In this document: piece by piece, positions 1 through 7,988 of the stretch
Layout of the letters: every line of letters starts with the position of its first letter
Position numbering within the stretch: position 1 is the stretch's first letter
Assembly: GCF_004187715.1 (NCBI RefSeq)
Contig: NZ_QZWF01000006.1
Location: forward strand, 62,001 to 126,000
DNA length: 64,000 nt
Direction: 5' to 3'
Origin: Streptomyces sp. F001
GTDB lineage: Bacteria > Actinomycetota > Actinomycetes > Streptomycetales > Streptomycetaceae
Notes under the pieces: model-generated
Seen by the model: the letters and a program-made list of their open reading frames with translations, nothing else
Database searches by the model: none
What the model was told of the DNA's origin: nothing
Made by a program: the position numbers and the translations under genes

Positions 1-274
1 CGATGACCTTCGCCAGGAACTCGGTGGAGGTGTTGATCCCGGCGAAGTCGGGTTCGTTGTCGAGGTTGCGGTAGTTCAGCTCGGCGACGACCGCGCCGAG
101 CTCCTGTGTGGCCAGTCCGATGTCGACGACGATGTTGTCGTCGTCCAGCTGCTCGCGCCGGAACGTTGCGTCCACCAGGAACGTCGCTCCGTGCAGGCGC
201 TGCGCGGGCCCGAAGACCTCGCCGCGGAAGCTGTGGGCGATCATGATGTGATCGCGGACGGTGACACTGAACAA
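1..274 (-). CDS. 6-pyruvoyl-tetrahydropterin synthase / QueD-like protein (partial)
   Basis: Only the N-terminal ~91 residues lie in the window; the gene runs off its left edge. The translation begins LFSVTVRDHIMIAHSF and continues with RLHGATFLVD and a VVDIG-LN-Y-LD segment, the order seen in the T-fold PTPS/6-carboxytetrahydropterin synthase family. The first zinc-binding His (AHSF) is present, but the usual His-x-His pair appears as HGA, so one metal ligand seems to be missing and the classical reaction may not be retained. I chose the TTG start because GGAGG lies 8 nt upstream; an in-frame ATG at 334 would add 20 residues. The neighbouring genes (dehydrogenase, CDP-alcohol transferase) suggest a shared anabolic pathway, but the substrate cannot be read from the sequence. 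Confidence 0.75.
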   Translation of the reverse strand, partial: MFSVTVRDHIMIAHSFRGEVFGPAQRLHGATFLVDATFRREQLDDDNIVVDIGLATQELGAVVAELNYRNLDNEPDFAGINTSTEFLAKVI

Positions 275-374
275 CGGACGACCCTCCAGGTGCGGGGCAT
301 GGATGCCGAGTAGTACGGCTGCTGTCCTTCCCATGTTCAGCGGCTCGTACGTCTTTTCTGAGGTCAGGCTCCCG

Positions 375-1358
375 TTAGGCGGGGTCCTCGTACCGCACCC
401 GGTGGCACAGCGCGGGAATCTCCCCGGAGGCGAGCCGGGGCAGCACGTCCGGGAGTTCGCCGAAAGCGCACTCCCCGGTGACGAGCGCGTCGAGGGCCGG
501 GTCGGCGAGCAGGTCGAGGGCGAGGGCCAGCCGGTCGGCGTAGGTGCGGCTGGTGCGGCGGGCCGGGGAGACGGTGCCGACCTGGCTGCTGCGGACGACC
601 AGGCGGCGGGAGTGGAAGGCCTCGCCGAGCGGGAGACTCACCCGGCGGTCGCCGTACCAGCTCAGTTCGACGACCGTGCCTTCGGCGGTGAGGAGTTCCA
701 GGGAACGGGCGAGTCCTTGCTCCGTCGCGCTGGCGTGGACGACGAGGTCGCACTCGCCGAGCGCGTCCTCGGGGGAGGCGAAGTCGACGCCGAGCGCCTC
801 GGCGACCTTGGCTCGGCCGGGGTCGGCGTCGACCAACTGGACGCGCACGCCGGGGAACCGGGCCAGCAGCGCGGCCACCGAGCAGCCGACCATGCCCCCG
901 CCGACCACCGCGATCCGGTCGCCGACCAGGGGCGCCGCGTCCCACAGCGCGTTGACGGCGGTCTCCACGGTGCCGGCGAGCACGGCCCGTTCGGCGGGGA
1001 CGTCGTCCGGTACGGGTGTCACGGCGGCGGCGGGGACGACGTACCGCGTCTGGTGCGGGTAGAGGCAGAAGACGGTACGGCCAGCCAGGTGTGCCGGCCC
1101 CTGCTCCACGAGGCCGACGTTGAGGTAGCCGTACTTGACCGGGCCGGGGAAGTCGCCCTCCTGGAACGGCGCCCGCATGGCCGCGTACTGGCTCTCCGGC
1201 ACCCCGCCGCGGAAGACCAGCGTCTCCGTTCCGCGGCTCACCCCGGACCACAGGCTGCGGACCAGCACCTCGCCCTCGGCGGGATCCGGAAGGTCCACGT
1301 CCCGGATCTCGCCCTGACCTGGCGAACGAAGCCAGAACGCACGTGCGCTGCGGGTCAT
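375..1358 (-). CDS. zinc-type medium-chain dehydrogenase-like oxidoreductase
   Basis: A 327-residue MDR-superfamily protein. It has an N-terminal GroES-like part (GVSRGTETLVFRGG) and a Rossmann dinucleotide-binding loop (VVGGGMVGCSVAALL) near residue 160, consistent with an NAD(P)H-dependent oxidoreductase. The position that is Cys in catalytic-zinc alcohol dehydrogenases reads Ser-Arg-Gly-Thr-Glu, as in the zinc-free BchC-like branch, so the zinc-binding name is by family only. The start is the ATG at 1358, preceded by AGGAGG; an upstream in-frame start at 1421 lacks a ribosome site. It lies 100 nt upstream of the PTPS-like gene on the same strand and is divergent from the CDP-alcohol transferase. 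The substrate is unknown. Confidence 0.8.
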   Translation of the reverse strand: MTRSARAFWLRSPGQGEIRDVDLPDPAEGEVLVRSLWSGVSRGTETLVFRGGVPESQYAAMRAPFQEGDFPGPVKYGYLNVGLVEQGPAHLAGRTVFCLYPHQTRYVVPAAAVTPVPDDVPAERAVLAGTVETAVNALWDAAPLVGDRIAVVGGGMVGCSVAALLARFPGVRVQLVDADPGRAKVAEALGVDFASPEDALGECDLVVHASATEQGLARSLELLTAEGTVVELSWYGDRRVSLPLGEAFHSRRLVVRSSQVGTVSPARRTSRTYADRLALALDLLADPALDALVTGECAFGELPDVLPRLASGEIPALCHRVRYEDPA

Positions 1359-1467
1359 CGACGGGTCCTCCTGAACGATCGGGAAGTTGTTCACGTACCG
1401 AGGTGTGCACAGGCCGCGCACAGTACGCGGCGTTGATCGACTCTGTCACACGGCCGGAGGATGTTCG

Positions 1468-2322
1468 GTGGCCCTGAACAACACGTACGACGCGAGGCTG
1501 GTCCAGCAGGAGACCGCCGTGGGCGCGGGCCTGCAGGTCCTGTTGCTGGCCCTGCTGGGCACGGCGATCGGCATGGGACCGGCGGGCTGGCTGACCGGCC
1601 TCGCCTTCGCGATCGCCACCTGGGCGGTCCTCTCGCGGGCCCTGCACCGGTCACGGCTGCGGTCCTTCGGCCCGGCCAACCGGGTCACGCTCGGGCGCGC
1701 GATCCTGGTCGGCGCGGTGACCGCGCTGGTCGCCGACTCCTTCCAGAGCTCACCACCGGTCACGCTGTTCGTCGGCCTGACGGCGGTGGCGCTCATCCTG
1801 GACGGCGTGGACGGCAAGGTCGCCCGACGCACGGGCACGTCGTCGGCGCTGGGGGCGCGGTTCGACATGGAGGTCGACGCGTTTCTGATCCTGGTGCTGA
1901 GTGTGTACGTGTCGATGTCGCTGGGCCCGTGGGTGCTGCTGATCGGCGGCATGCGGTACGTCTTCGTCGCCGCCGCACGTGTCCTGCCGTGGCTCGACGC
2001 CCCGCTGCCGCCGAGCACGGCCCGCAAGACGGTGGCCGCACTGCAAGGGGTGCTCCTGCTGGTCGCCGCCGCGAACCTGCTGCCCCTCCTGGCGAACGCC
2101 GGGGTGGTGGCGGTGGCGCTGACTCTCCTGGTGTGGTCCTTCGGGCGGGACGTGCTGTGGCTGTGGCGGACGTCACGGGGGCAGCAGGACGGGGCCGTAA
2201 AGGCTGCGGGCGGCGCTGCGACGCCCACCGGAGCGAGCGCCCGCATCAAGCCGGCCGCCCCCGCCGACACCGCCCCGCCCCTCGACATCTCCGAGAAGGT
2301 GCTGGAGCCCGTCGCCGGGTGA
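1468..2322 (+). CDS. CDP-alcohol phosphatidyltransferase family protein
   Basis: A 284-residue integral membrane protein. The family signature DG-x2-AR-x8-G-x3-D-x3-D is visible as LDGVDGKVARR followed by GARFDMEVD around residues 110-135. These enzymes exchange CMP of a CDP-alcohol (usually CDP-diacylglycerol) for a hydroxyl acceptor in the membrane. Several hydrophobic helices flank the motif. The GTG start is chosen because GGAGG sits 7 nt upstream. The C-terminus after about residue 240 is a low-complexity Ala/Pro tail. The gene is convergent with the MFS gene, with only 10 nt between the stops. The acceptor alcohol cannot be deduced; the dehydrogenase and PTPS-like neighbours suggest a specialised polar head group. 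Confidence 0.85.
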   Translation: MALNNTYDARLVQQETAVGAGLQVLLLALLGTAIGMGPAGWLTGLAFAIATWAVLSRALHRSRLRSFGPANRVTLGRAILVGAVTALVADSFQSSPPVTLFVGLTAVALILDGVDGKVARRTGTSSALGARFDMEVDAFLILVLSVYVSMSLGPWVLLIGGMRYVFVAAARVLPWLDAPLPPSTARKTVAALQGVLLLVAAANLLPLLANAGVVAVALTLLVWSFGRDVLWLWRTSRGQQDGAVKAAGGAATPTGASARIKPAAPADTAPPLDISEKVLEPVAG

Positions 2323-2332
2323 CGGCCGTCGT

Positions 2333-3565
2333 TCAGGTTGCCCGGCGCGGCAGCAGCCAGACCGCCGCTGCCGGTACGGCGGCCAGCGCCAGCCACGGCA
2401 CGGCCGACGGCAGACCCGCGTCGAGCAGTGAGCCGGTGGCCGCGCTGCCGACCAGGACGATCAGCCCCGAGACCGAGGACAGCGCCCCCGTGTACAGACC
2501 GAGCCGGCCGTCCTCCGCAAGGTCCGGTACCCAGGCCCGTGCCGCGGGCGCGACGAGCATCTGCCCGACGGTGAGCAGCACGACGAACCCGGCCGCGGGC
2601 ACCAGCCCCGCCGTACCGCTCCACCCGGCGGGCCGCGCCACCGCGACGACGGCGAACCCGGCGGCGATCAGCAGCAGTCCCGCCGCCATGGAGCGGCGCA
2701 GGGCGAGCCGGTCGCCCACCCAGCGGGTGACGGGCAGTTGGGCGGTCACGACCAGCAGCGAGGACAGCGCGAACAGCCAGGCCAGCGGCGCCTGCGAACC
2801 CGTAGCACGCTCCACCTCGTCGGGCAGGGCGAGATAGAGCTGGTTGTACGCCAGGAGATAGGCACCGTAGGCGCAGCACAGCGCCAGGAAGCGCCGGTTG
2901 CGCAGCAGCGCCCGAAGCCCGCCCTTCACCTGGACGCGCTCCCGCCCGGGGATGCGCTGCGGCAGCAGCCACGCGTGCCCGGCGAGGACCAGCACGAAGA
3001 CCCCCGCCCCGGCGAGACACGCCGTGCGGAAGTCCACTGCGAGCAGCAGCGCGCCGAGCAGCGGGCCGACGAACGCACCGGCCTGACCGGCCACGGTGAA
3101 CAGTGCCAGCACCCGGGTGCGCGAGCCCCCGCTCTCCTCCTCCCACAGCACCGCCTGCCGGGCGACCTCCGATTCCACGGCGGGCGAGAACAGCGCCGCG
3201 GCGAAGCCGATCAGCAGGACCGCGCCGATCACCGACCAGGTCTGCCCGGCGTGTCCGAGCCAGGCGAACCCGGCGATGCGCAGCGCGCAGCCGGCGAGCA
3301 CGACCGGCCGGATGCCGTACCGGTCGGCGAGCGCCCCACCGACCACGAACAGCCCCTGCTGGCTGAAGGTCCTGAGCCCGAGCACGAATCCGACCAGCCA
3401 GCCCGCCATGCCGATCGCCTGTCCGAGGTGTTCGGACAGGAAGGGCAGGACGGCGTAGAAGCCGATGTTGAAGGCGAGTTGGGTGAGGATCAGCAGTCGC
3501 AGGAGCGGCGACAGACGGGTGCGTTGCGCTGACCGCCGAACGCGGGAGGCGGACAGGGCGGTCAT
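2333..3565 (-). CDS. MFS transporter
   Basis: A 410-residue major facilitator with about 12 hydrophobic segments, beginning MTALSASRVRR and then a first helix LLRLLILTQLAFNIGFYAVLPF. The loop 2-3 signature GGALADRYGIRPVV is clear, so it is probably a proton-driven exporter in the cytoplasmic membrane. Its ATG overlaps the stop of the upstream permease gene (ATGA, 3562-3565), so it is the last gene of the GNAT/binding-protein/permease operon. In opine-metallophore operons an MFS exporter accompanies a peptide/opine-type importer; that role here is inference from context only. The open frame continues unbroken upstream into the first permease, but the methionine used matches the start of MFS homology. 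Confidence 0.9.
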   Translation of the reverse strand: MTALSASRVRRSAQRTRLSPLLRLLILTQLAFNIGFYAVLPFLSEHLGQAIGMAGWLVGFVLGLRTFSQQGLFVVGGALADRYGIRPVVLAGCALRIAGFAWLGHAGQTWSVIGAVLLIGFAAALFSPAVESEVARQAVLWEEESGGSRTRVLALFTVAGQAGAFVGPLLGALLLAVDFRTACLAGAGVFVLVLAGHAWLLPQRIPGRERVQVKGGLRALLRNRRFLALCCAYGAYLLAYNQLYLALPDEVERATGSQAPLAWLFALSSLLVVTAQLPVTRWVGDRLALRRSMAAGLLLIAAGFAVVAVARPAGWSGTAGLVPAAGFVVLLTVGQMLVAPAARAWVPDLAEDGRLGLYTGALSSVSGLIVLVGSAATGSLLDAGLPSAVPWLALAAVPAAAVWLLPRRAT

Positions 3566-4425
3566 CGGGTCTCCGTTCCGACGGCGGCCAACTCCTTGGT
3601 GACCGGCTGCTGTTCGGCGTCGGCCGCGGCCGTACGGCGGTCCGCCCGCCGGGGCCGCCATCGCACTCCTCCCGCCGCGGTCACCGCGAGCGCGCCGAGG
3701 AGGGCGAGGACGGCGGCGGGGGCGAGGACGGCCCAGGGGGCGCGCTCGGCGTAGGGCTGGTTCTCGGCGAGCAGCAGGCCCCACTCGGGGGACGGCGGCT
3801 GGGCGCCGAGGCCGAGGAAGGCGAGGGAGGCCAGGGAGAGTGCGACGCCGGGCAGCCGCAGCAGAGCGTGGCGGGTGACGGGCGGCAGGACGGCGGGCAG
3901 CAGTTCGTGGCGCAGCAGGTACCAGCGGCCGGCGCCCAGGGCACGGGTGGCGGTGATGTGCACGGCGGCGCGTTCCTGGAGCAGCAGCGAGGAGGTGTGC
4001 GCGGCGAGCGGCGCCCAGGCGAGGACGCTCACCGCGAGCGCGGGCGTGGCCGTTCCGCCGCCCACCACGGCGGTGACGAGCAACGCGCCCAGGACGGCCG
4101 GTACGGCGTTGACGGTGTCGACGAGGGGCCCGGAAAGGCGGGGCACCAGCCCGAGCAGCACGCCGGTGAACAGGGCGACGGCGGTGATGGCGAGGGCGAG
4201 CAGCAGGGTGTCCAGGGCGCCGTGACCGATCCGGGCGAGCATGTCCCGGCCCAGCGAGTCGGTGCCGAACGGGTGTGTCCAGGAGGGCGGTCGGAGGCGC
4301 TCGGTGGTGTCGAGGGCGAGCGGGTCGCGGGGCAGTCCTGCGGCGATGACGCCGAGCAGTACGGCGGCGTGGACGAGGGGCAGGATGCGGCGCGCGGGGT
4401 GGGCCGATGCAGGGTGGCAGGGCAC
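3562..4425 (-). CDS. ABC transporter permease, DppC-like half
   Basis: This 287-residue reading frame encodes a peptide/nickel-type inner-membrane permease. The typical DppC N-terminal motif THPFGTDSLGRDMLARI is present, and the cytoplasmic EAA-type loop (ALGAGRWYLLRHELLP) lies around residues 160-175. The GTG start at 4425 has no ribosome-binding site, and a stop at 4447-4449 closes the frame upstream. The preceding permease frame shows no stop here. The simplest reading is that the two permeases are one fused ~601-residue protein interrupted by a single-base indel near 4425, real or a sequencing error; translational coupling is the alternative. It overlaps the MFS start by 4 nt. Confidence 0.8.
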   Translation of the reverse strand: MPCHPASAHPARRILPLVHAAVLLGVIAAGLPRDPLALDTTERLRPPSWTHPFGTDSLGRDMLARIGHGALDTLLLALAITAVALFTGVLLGLVPRLSGPLVDTVNAVPAVLGALLVTAVVGGGTATPALAVSVLAWAPLAAHTSSLLLQERAAVHITATRALGAGRWYLLRHELLPAVLPPVTRHALLRLPGVALSLASLAFLGLGAQPPSPEWGLLLAENQPYAERAPWAVLAPAAVLALLGALAVTAAGGVRWRPRRADRRTAAADAEQQPVTKELAAVGTETR

Positions 4426-5368
4426 CGTCGCGCAGGGCGGGCCCGATCAGCAGTCGCGCGGCGAGCCGGGCCAGCCCGGTGGCCGCAGCCGCGACCAGCA
4501 GGAGGGCCAGGGTGCCGGCCTGGAGGACGGGCAGGTCCTGGGCGAGGGCGGCCTGGAGGGTGGTGCGGCCGAGGCCGGGAATGTCGAAGATCTGCTCCAC
4601 GGCGACAGCACCGCCGGTGAGGCCGACGACGAACAGCCCGGCGTTCGGCAGCAGCGCGGGCACACACCGGCGCACCGCCTGGCGTGCGATGCTCCGCCCC
4701 GGCAGCCCGCGCGCCGCCGCGGCCGGCGCCCATGGCTCGGCGAAGGCACCGGGCAGCAGATCGTCGAGCATCTGCCCGAGCACGGCCCCGGCGGGCACCC
4801 CGAGGGCGAGCCCGGGCAGCACCGTCCACTGCGGCCCGTACCAGCCGAGCGCGGGCAGCCACCCGAGCTGCACTCCTACGACGGTGGCGAGCACGGACGC
4901 GGTGAGGAACTCGGGCAGCGCGGCAAGGACCGCCGACCCGCTGCCGCCCGCCCGGCGCCCACCGAGCCGGTGGCGCGAACCGAGCCACAGGGTGCGGGCG
5001 CACACGAGCCCGGCGGTGACCGCCGCGACGACCAGGGCCACCGCCGTCAGCAGCAGGGACACGCCGAGCGCCTCGAGCACGGCCGGCATGACCTCGGTAC
5101 CGGACAGCCAGGACCGCCCGGCGTCCCCTCGCGGCAACCCTGCCAGCCACTGCCCGAGCAGATGCAACGGACCGGCGTCGAGCCCGAGTTGCGCGCGGAT
5201 GTCCGCCAGCACCTCGGGCGTGGGCTCACGGTCGACCGAGCGCGCCTTGAGCACGGTGAGCGCCGGGTCGGTGTGCGCGAGCCATGGCAGCAGGCCGATG
5301 GCGCACACGAGGGCGGCGGCGAGGGCGGCCCGCCACAGCAGCGTGACCGCCCGTCGGTGGTGGTGCAT
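4426..5368 (-). CDS. ABC transporter permease, DppB-like half (no stop codon of its own)
   Basis: The protein starts MHHHRRAVTLLWRAAL, followed by a first helix and a DppB-type periplasmic region (LADIRAQLGLDAGPL). The conserved permease loop (AAARGLPGRSIARQAVRRC) and the IFDIPGLGRTT motif follow near residues 235-265. Homology ends at about LIGPALRDGALP, just where the DppC-like frame begins. This frame then stays open through noncoding-looking Arg/Pro-rich sequence and into the MFS gene, with no stop before 2333. A natural separate DppB gene should end here, so a fused DppB-DppC gene with a one-base frameshift is likely. The start lies 3 nt after the binding-protein stop, within the same operon. 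Confidence 0.75.
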
Positions 5369-5371
5369 CGT

Positions 5372-6871
5372 TCAGCGCCGCGTCCCGGTGCCGACGAGGG
5401 TGCGCTCGTACGGGTCGAGGAGCGCGCCCCGGACGTCGGCGCCCACACCGGTGATGACCCGCTGGTGGACCAGCGGCACCACGGCGTCGGTGCCGAGGAT
5501 CCGCGCCTCGGCGGCCATGACGGCGTCCTGCCGCTCGGCGGTGTCGGAGGTGGCCTCGGCCCGGGTGACGGCGCGGTCGACGTCCTTGTCGCACAGCAGC
5601 GCCAGGTTGTAACCGCCGTCGCAGGTGAAGTCGCTGGCGAGGACGGCTACGGGGTCGCCGGTGTCGACCAGGCTGTTGCGCGCGAGCACGAAGGCGTCGA
5701 ACTTGCCGGCCAGCGCGTCGCTCTCGATCCGCGAGTACTCGCGCACCTCCAGCGTCACCTTGAACCCGGCCTTCTCCAGCTGCTGCTTCAACACCTGGGC
5801 GACCTCCGGCAGTTCGGGCCGGTTGTCGTACGTGGCAAGCGTGATCGACGTGCCGTCGGGCTGCGCGGCCCGCGCCCGCCCCACGGGCTGCTGCCGCTTG
5901 CCCTCGGCCCAGGTCACGGCCGGCCCGTAGATGCCGACACCGGCATCGGCGTGCCCCTCGTACACGCCGTCGGCGAGCGCGGAGGTGTCGACGGCGGCCC
6001 GCGCGGCGGCCCGCAGCTTCGCGTCCTTGAACACACCGGACCTGCTGTTGAGCAGCAGGCTCGTGGTGCGGGTGGTCGCGGTCTCCCGGCGGGTGTCCTC
6101 GTCGAGGCTCGCGGCCTGCGCGACGGGCACCGCCTCGGCGATGTCGATGTCGCCGGTACGCAGGGCGGCGGTGCGGGCGGTGCCGTCGGCGATGAACTTC
6201 GCGTCGATGCCGGAGGCCTGGGCGCGGCCGCCCCAGTAGTCGTCGTGGCGGTCGAGGGTGGCGGAGCTGCTGCCGGTGACCTTGGTGAGCTCGAAGGGGC
6301 CGGTGGCGGTGCCGACGAGGTCGACCCGGTCCTTCTCCTCGTAGGCCTTCGCCGAAAGAACCGCGAGGCTGGGACTGGCGAGCCGCAGCGGCAGTACGGG
6401 ATCGGGTTCACCGGTGGTGATCCGTACGGCACTTCTGCCCTCGGCCTTCGCGGTGAGGCTGATGCCGGAGAGGGCGGCGGGCTCGGGCTCGGCCTCGGTG
6501 GCCTCGGTGAGGGAGGCGGCGACTGCCTGCGCGGTGACGTCGGTGCCGTCCTGGAAGGTGGCCTCGCGCAGGGTGAACAGCCAGGTCCGGTTGTCCTTGC
6601 GCTGCCAGGAGGCGGCGAGCGCGGGCGCCGCGGCACCGTTGGCGTCCAGGGCGGTCAGACCCTCGGTGACGCCGAGCCGGCTCAGGATGGTCGCGTCGGC
6701 ACCGTACGGGGAGAGGTTCTCGGCGGGCGGGAAGGCGAGCGCGACCCGCAGCCGGGAGCCGTCCTTGGCGTCACCGGAGGAGCCGGTGTCGCCGCCGGAG
6801 GCGAAGCATCCGGTGAGCAGCGGTATGAGCAGCACGGAGGCGAGCAGTCGGGAGGAACGCACGCGTGTCAC
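5372..6871 (-). CDS. ABC transporter substrate-binding lipoprotein (SBP_bac_5, peptide/nickel/opine type)
   Basis: A 499-residue extracellular solute-binding protein of the DppA/OppA/NikA family. A signal peptide with the lipobox LLTGC near residue 20 predicts membrane anchoring. Family features include the AFPPAENLSPYGAD segment, TWLFTLREATFQDGTDVTAQ and the domain-II motif VGTATGPFELTKV. It presumably delivers its ligand to the downstream permease(s). No ATPase gene is present in the operon, so energising subunits would have to come from elsewhere. Its start overlaps the GNAT stop by 4 nt (6868-6871). The ligand is not evident; an opine-type metal chelate is a context guess based on the upstream Zur-like palindrome and the downstream MFS. 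Confidence 0.9.
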   Translation of the reverse strand: MTRVRSSRLLASVLLIPLLTGCFASGGDTGSSGDAKDGSRLRVALAFPPAENLSPYGADATILSRLGVTEGLTALDANGAAAPALAASWQRKDNRTWLFTLREATFQDGTDVTAQAVAASLTEATEAEPEPAALSGISLTAKAEGRSAVRITTGEPDPVLPLRLASPSLAVLSAKAYEEKDRVDLVGTATGPFELTKVTGSSSATLDRHDDYWGGRAQASGIDAKFIADGTARTAALRTGDIDIAEAVPVAQAASLDEDTRRETATTRTTSLLLNSRSGVFKDAKLRAAARAAVDTSALADGVYEGHADAGVGIYGPAVTWAEGKRQQPVGRARAAQPDGTSITLATYDNRPELPEVAQVLKQQLEKAGFKVTLEVREYSRIESDALAGKFDAFVLARNSLVDTGDPVAVLASDFTCDGGYNLALLCDKDVDRAVTRAEATSDTAERQDAVMAAEARILGTDAVVPLVHQRVITGVGADVRGALLDPYERTLVGTGTRR

Positions 6872-7410
6872 CGCCCCAGGGGGATCTCGAAGTGCACGAT
6901 CCCCTGCCCGCCGCCGGGGTCCTCCCGCTCGTCGTGCACCACCTTGGCGAGCGACCGCCAGAAGGCTTCGGCGCCCGGCACGGCAGGATCGGTGTGCAGA
7001 TACGCGGAGCGGTATCCGCCGTCGGCCTCGGCGAAGGCGACCAGTGCGTCCACCAGCCGCCGGGCGAGCCCGCGGCGGCGGTGCTCGGGGCGCACGTACA
7101 CCCGGCGCAGCTGCGCGGTCTCGCCGGAGGGGAAGCGCTCGGCGACGTCCCGTGGGTTGGGCGGACAGGCCGGGCCACGGGAGTCGAGGGCGGCGGTGGC
7201 GACCACGCTGCCGTCGCCCTGGTCCACCGCGACGAGGAGGGTGTGGCGGGCGGGGACGAGATAGGCGGCGGCCGGGTCGATGATGTCGCCGTGCCAGCGG
7301 GGCACGTATCCGGTCCCGAAGTCGCGGTAGACGGTGTCGAGCATGACGGCTCGGGCGCCGTCGAGGTCTGCGGGTTCCGCGATCCTGATGCAGTAGTCAT
7401 GCACTTGCAC
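6868..7410 (-). CDS. GNAT-family N-acetyltransferase
   Basis: A 180-residue acetyltransferase with the acetyl-CoA binding motif RRVYVRPEHRRRGLARRLVDAL (R-x2-G-x-A form) near residues 104-125 and a C-terminal NxxFW-like AEAFWRSLAKVV. It is first in the operon and overlaps the binding-protein start by 4 nt. The first possible start is GTG at 7410, with a second in-frame GTG at 7404. Neither has a Shine-Dalgarno sequence, and a TATGAT hexamer lies just upstream, so the transcript may be leaderless. A 15-bp palindrome overlaps this start region. The substrate is unknown; acetylation of a small transported compound would fit the neighbourhood. Confidence 0.85.
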   Translation of the reverse strand: MQVHDYCIRIAEPADLDGARAVMLDTVYRDFGTGYVPRWHGDIIDPAAAYLVPARHTLLVAVDQGDGSVVATAALDSRGPACPPNPRDVAERFPSGETAQLRRVYVRPEHRRRGLARRLVDALVAFAEADGGYRSAYLHTDPAVPGAEAFWRSLAKVVHDEREDPGGGQGIVHFEIPLGR

Positions 7411-7420
7411 ATCATATGCA
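7406..7420 (-). promoter_or_regulatory. Zur-box-like palindrome over a -10/start region
   Basis: On the minus strand the 15-mer reads TGCATATGATGTGCA, a 7-1-7 imperfect palindrome. It agrees at 11 of 15 positions with the actinobacterial Zur box as I remember it (TGAAAATGATTTTCA). It contains a TATGAT hexamer that could be the -10 of the GNAT/ABC/MFS operon and it covers the first GTG, so a bound regulator would block transcription directly. Zinc control is inference from motif likeness; other Fur-family members bind similar sites. Confidence 0.4.
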
Positions 7421-7437
7421 TTAGCTGCAGGGCGTGA

Positions 7438-7977
7438 TCACCAGTCGCCGTCGCCCCTCTTCGTGAGGTGGTCCGTCGATCCGTCGCCCCATGTGATCAC
7501 GAACGTGTCCCGCTCACGGATCGGGTCCGCGGAGATGACGGCCGTACCTTCGAACACGTCGGTCTTCGGGCGCCCCGGTTTCAGGTCGTCCGTGTTGACG
7601 CATGTGATCTTCACCTTGTAGGGGTCCGGCCCGGCGGTGAGGTCTCCGAAGCAGAGGTCGGTACCGCTCCCGCTCCCCCCGCCCCGGGGGCGGCCCAGCA
7701 TGCTGAGGTCCCGGTTCTTCTCGACGGTCAGGACGTAGAAGACGGAGCCGGAATCGCTGTGGCTCAGCGTCCAGTCGCCGACGGGGCTGACCGGACCGCG
7801 GGTGGGGGTCGGACTCGGGCTCGGGCTCGACGGGGACGCGGACGGACCGGAGCGGGGCTTTCGCGTGCCGTCGTCCCCGCCGGGCGTGCTGTCGCCGCAG
7901 CCCGCGGTGGCGAGCAGCACGGCGGGGAGGACGGCAGTGAGGGCGCGGCGGGTCGGGAACCAGGAGGGAGTGTGCAT
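7438..7977 (-). CDS. small secreted lipoprotein of unknown function
   Basis: A 179-residue protein with a lipoprotein signal peptide (LLATAGCGDS lipobox near residue 27) and then a Pro/Ser-rich linker (PSSPSPSPTPTRGP). A compact C-terminal domain begins VGDWTLSHSDSGSVFYVL and contains two Cys, reminiscent of lipocalin-like 'residual activity' domains in Streptomyces lipoproteins, though I do not recognise the family. The start at 7977 is the methionine directly before the signal peptide. The gene follows the TPR-like membrane protein gene by 11 nt, suggesting co-transcription. It ends 27 nt before the GNAT start, so the GNAT promoter lies in or next to its 3' end. Confidence 0.75.
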   Translation of the reverse strand: MHTPSWFPTRRALTAVLPAVLLATAGCGDSTPGGDDGTRKPRSGPSASPSSPSPSPTPTRGPVSPVGDWTLSHSDSGSVFYVLTVEKNRDLSMLGRPRGGGSGSGTDLCFGDLTAGPDPYKVKITCVNTDDLKPGRPKTDVFEGTAVISADPIRERDTFVITWGDGSTDHLTKRGDGDW

Positions 7978-7988
7978 GGGTTGTCCGT

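Noticed and set aside
2333..5368. A single 1011-codon open frame joining the first permease to the MFS transporter
   Set aside because: The middle third is Arg/Pro/His-rich out-of-frame sequence of the second permease. The open frame is a GC-rich artefact plus a likely frameshift, not a fusion protein.
4241..7264. 1007-codon plus-strand open frame
   Set aside because: It is antisense to the ABC operon, has no domain and a biased Gly/Gln/Arg composition, and is a shadow frame.
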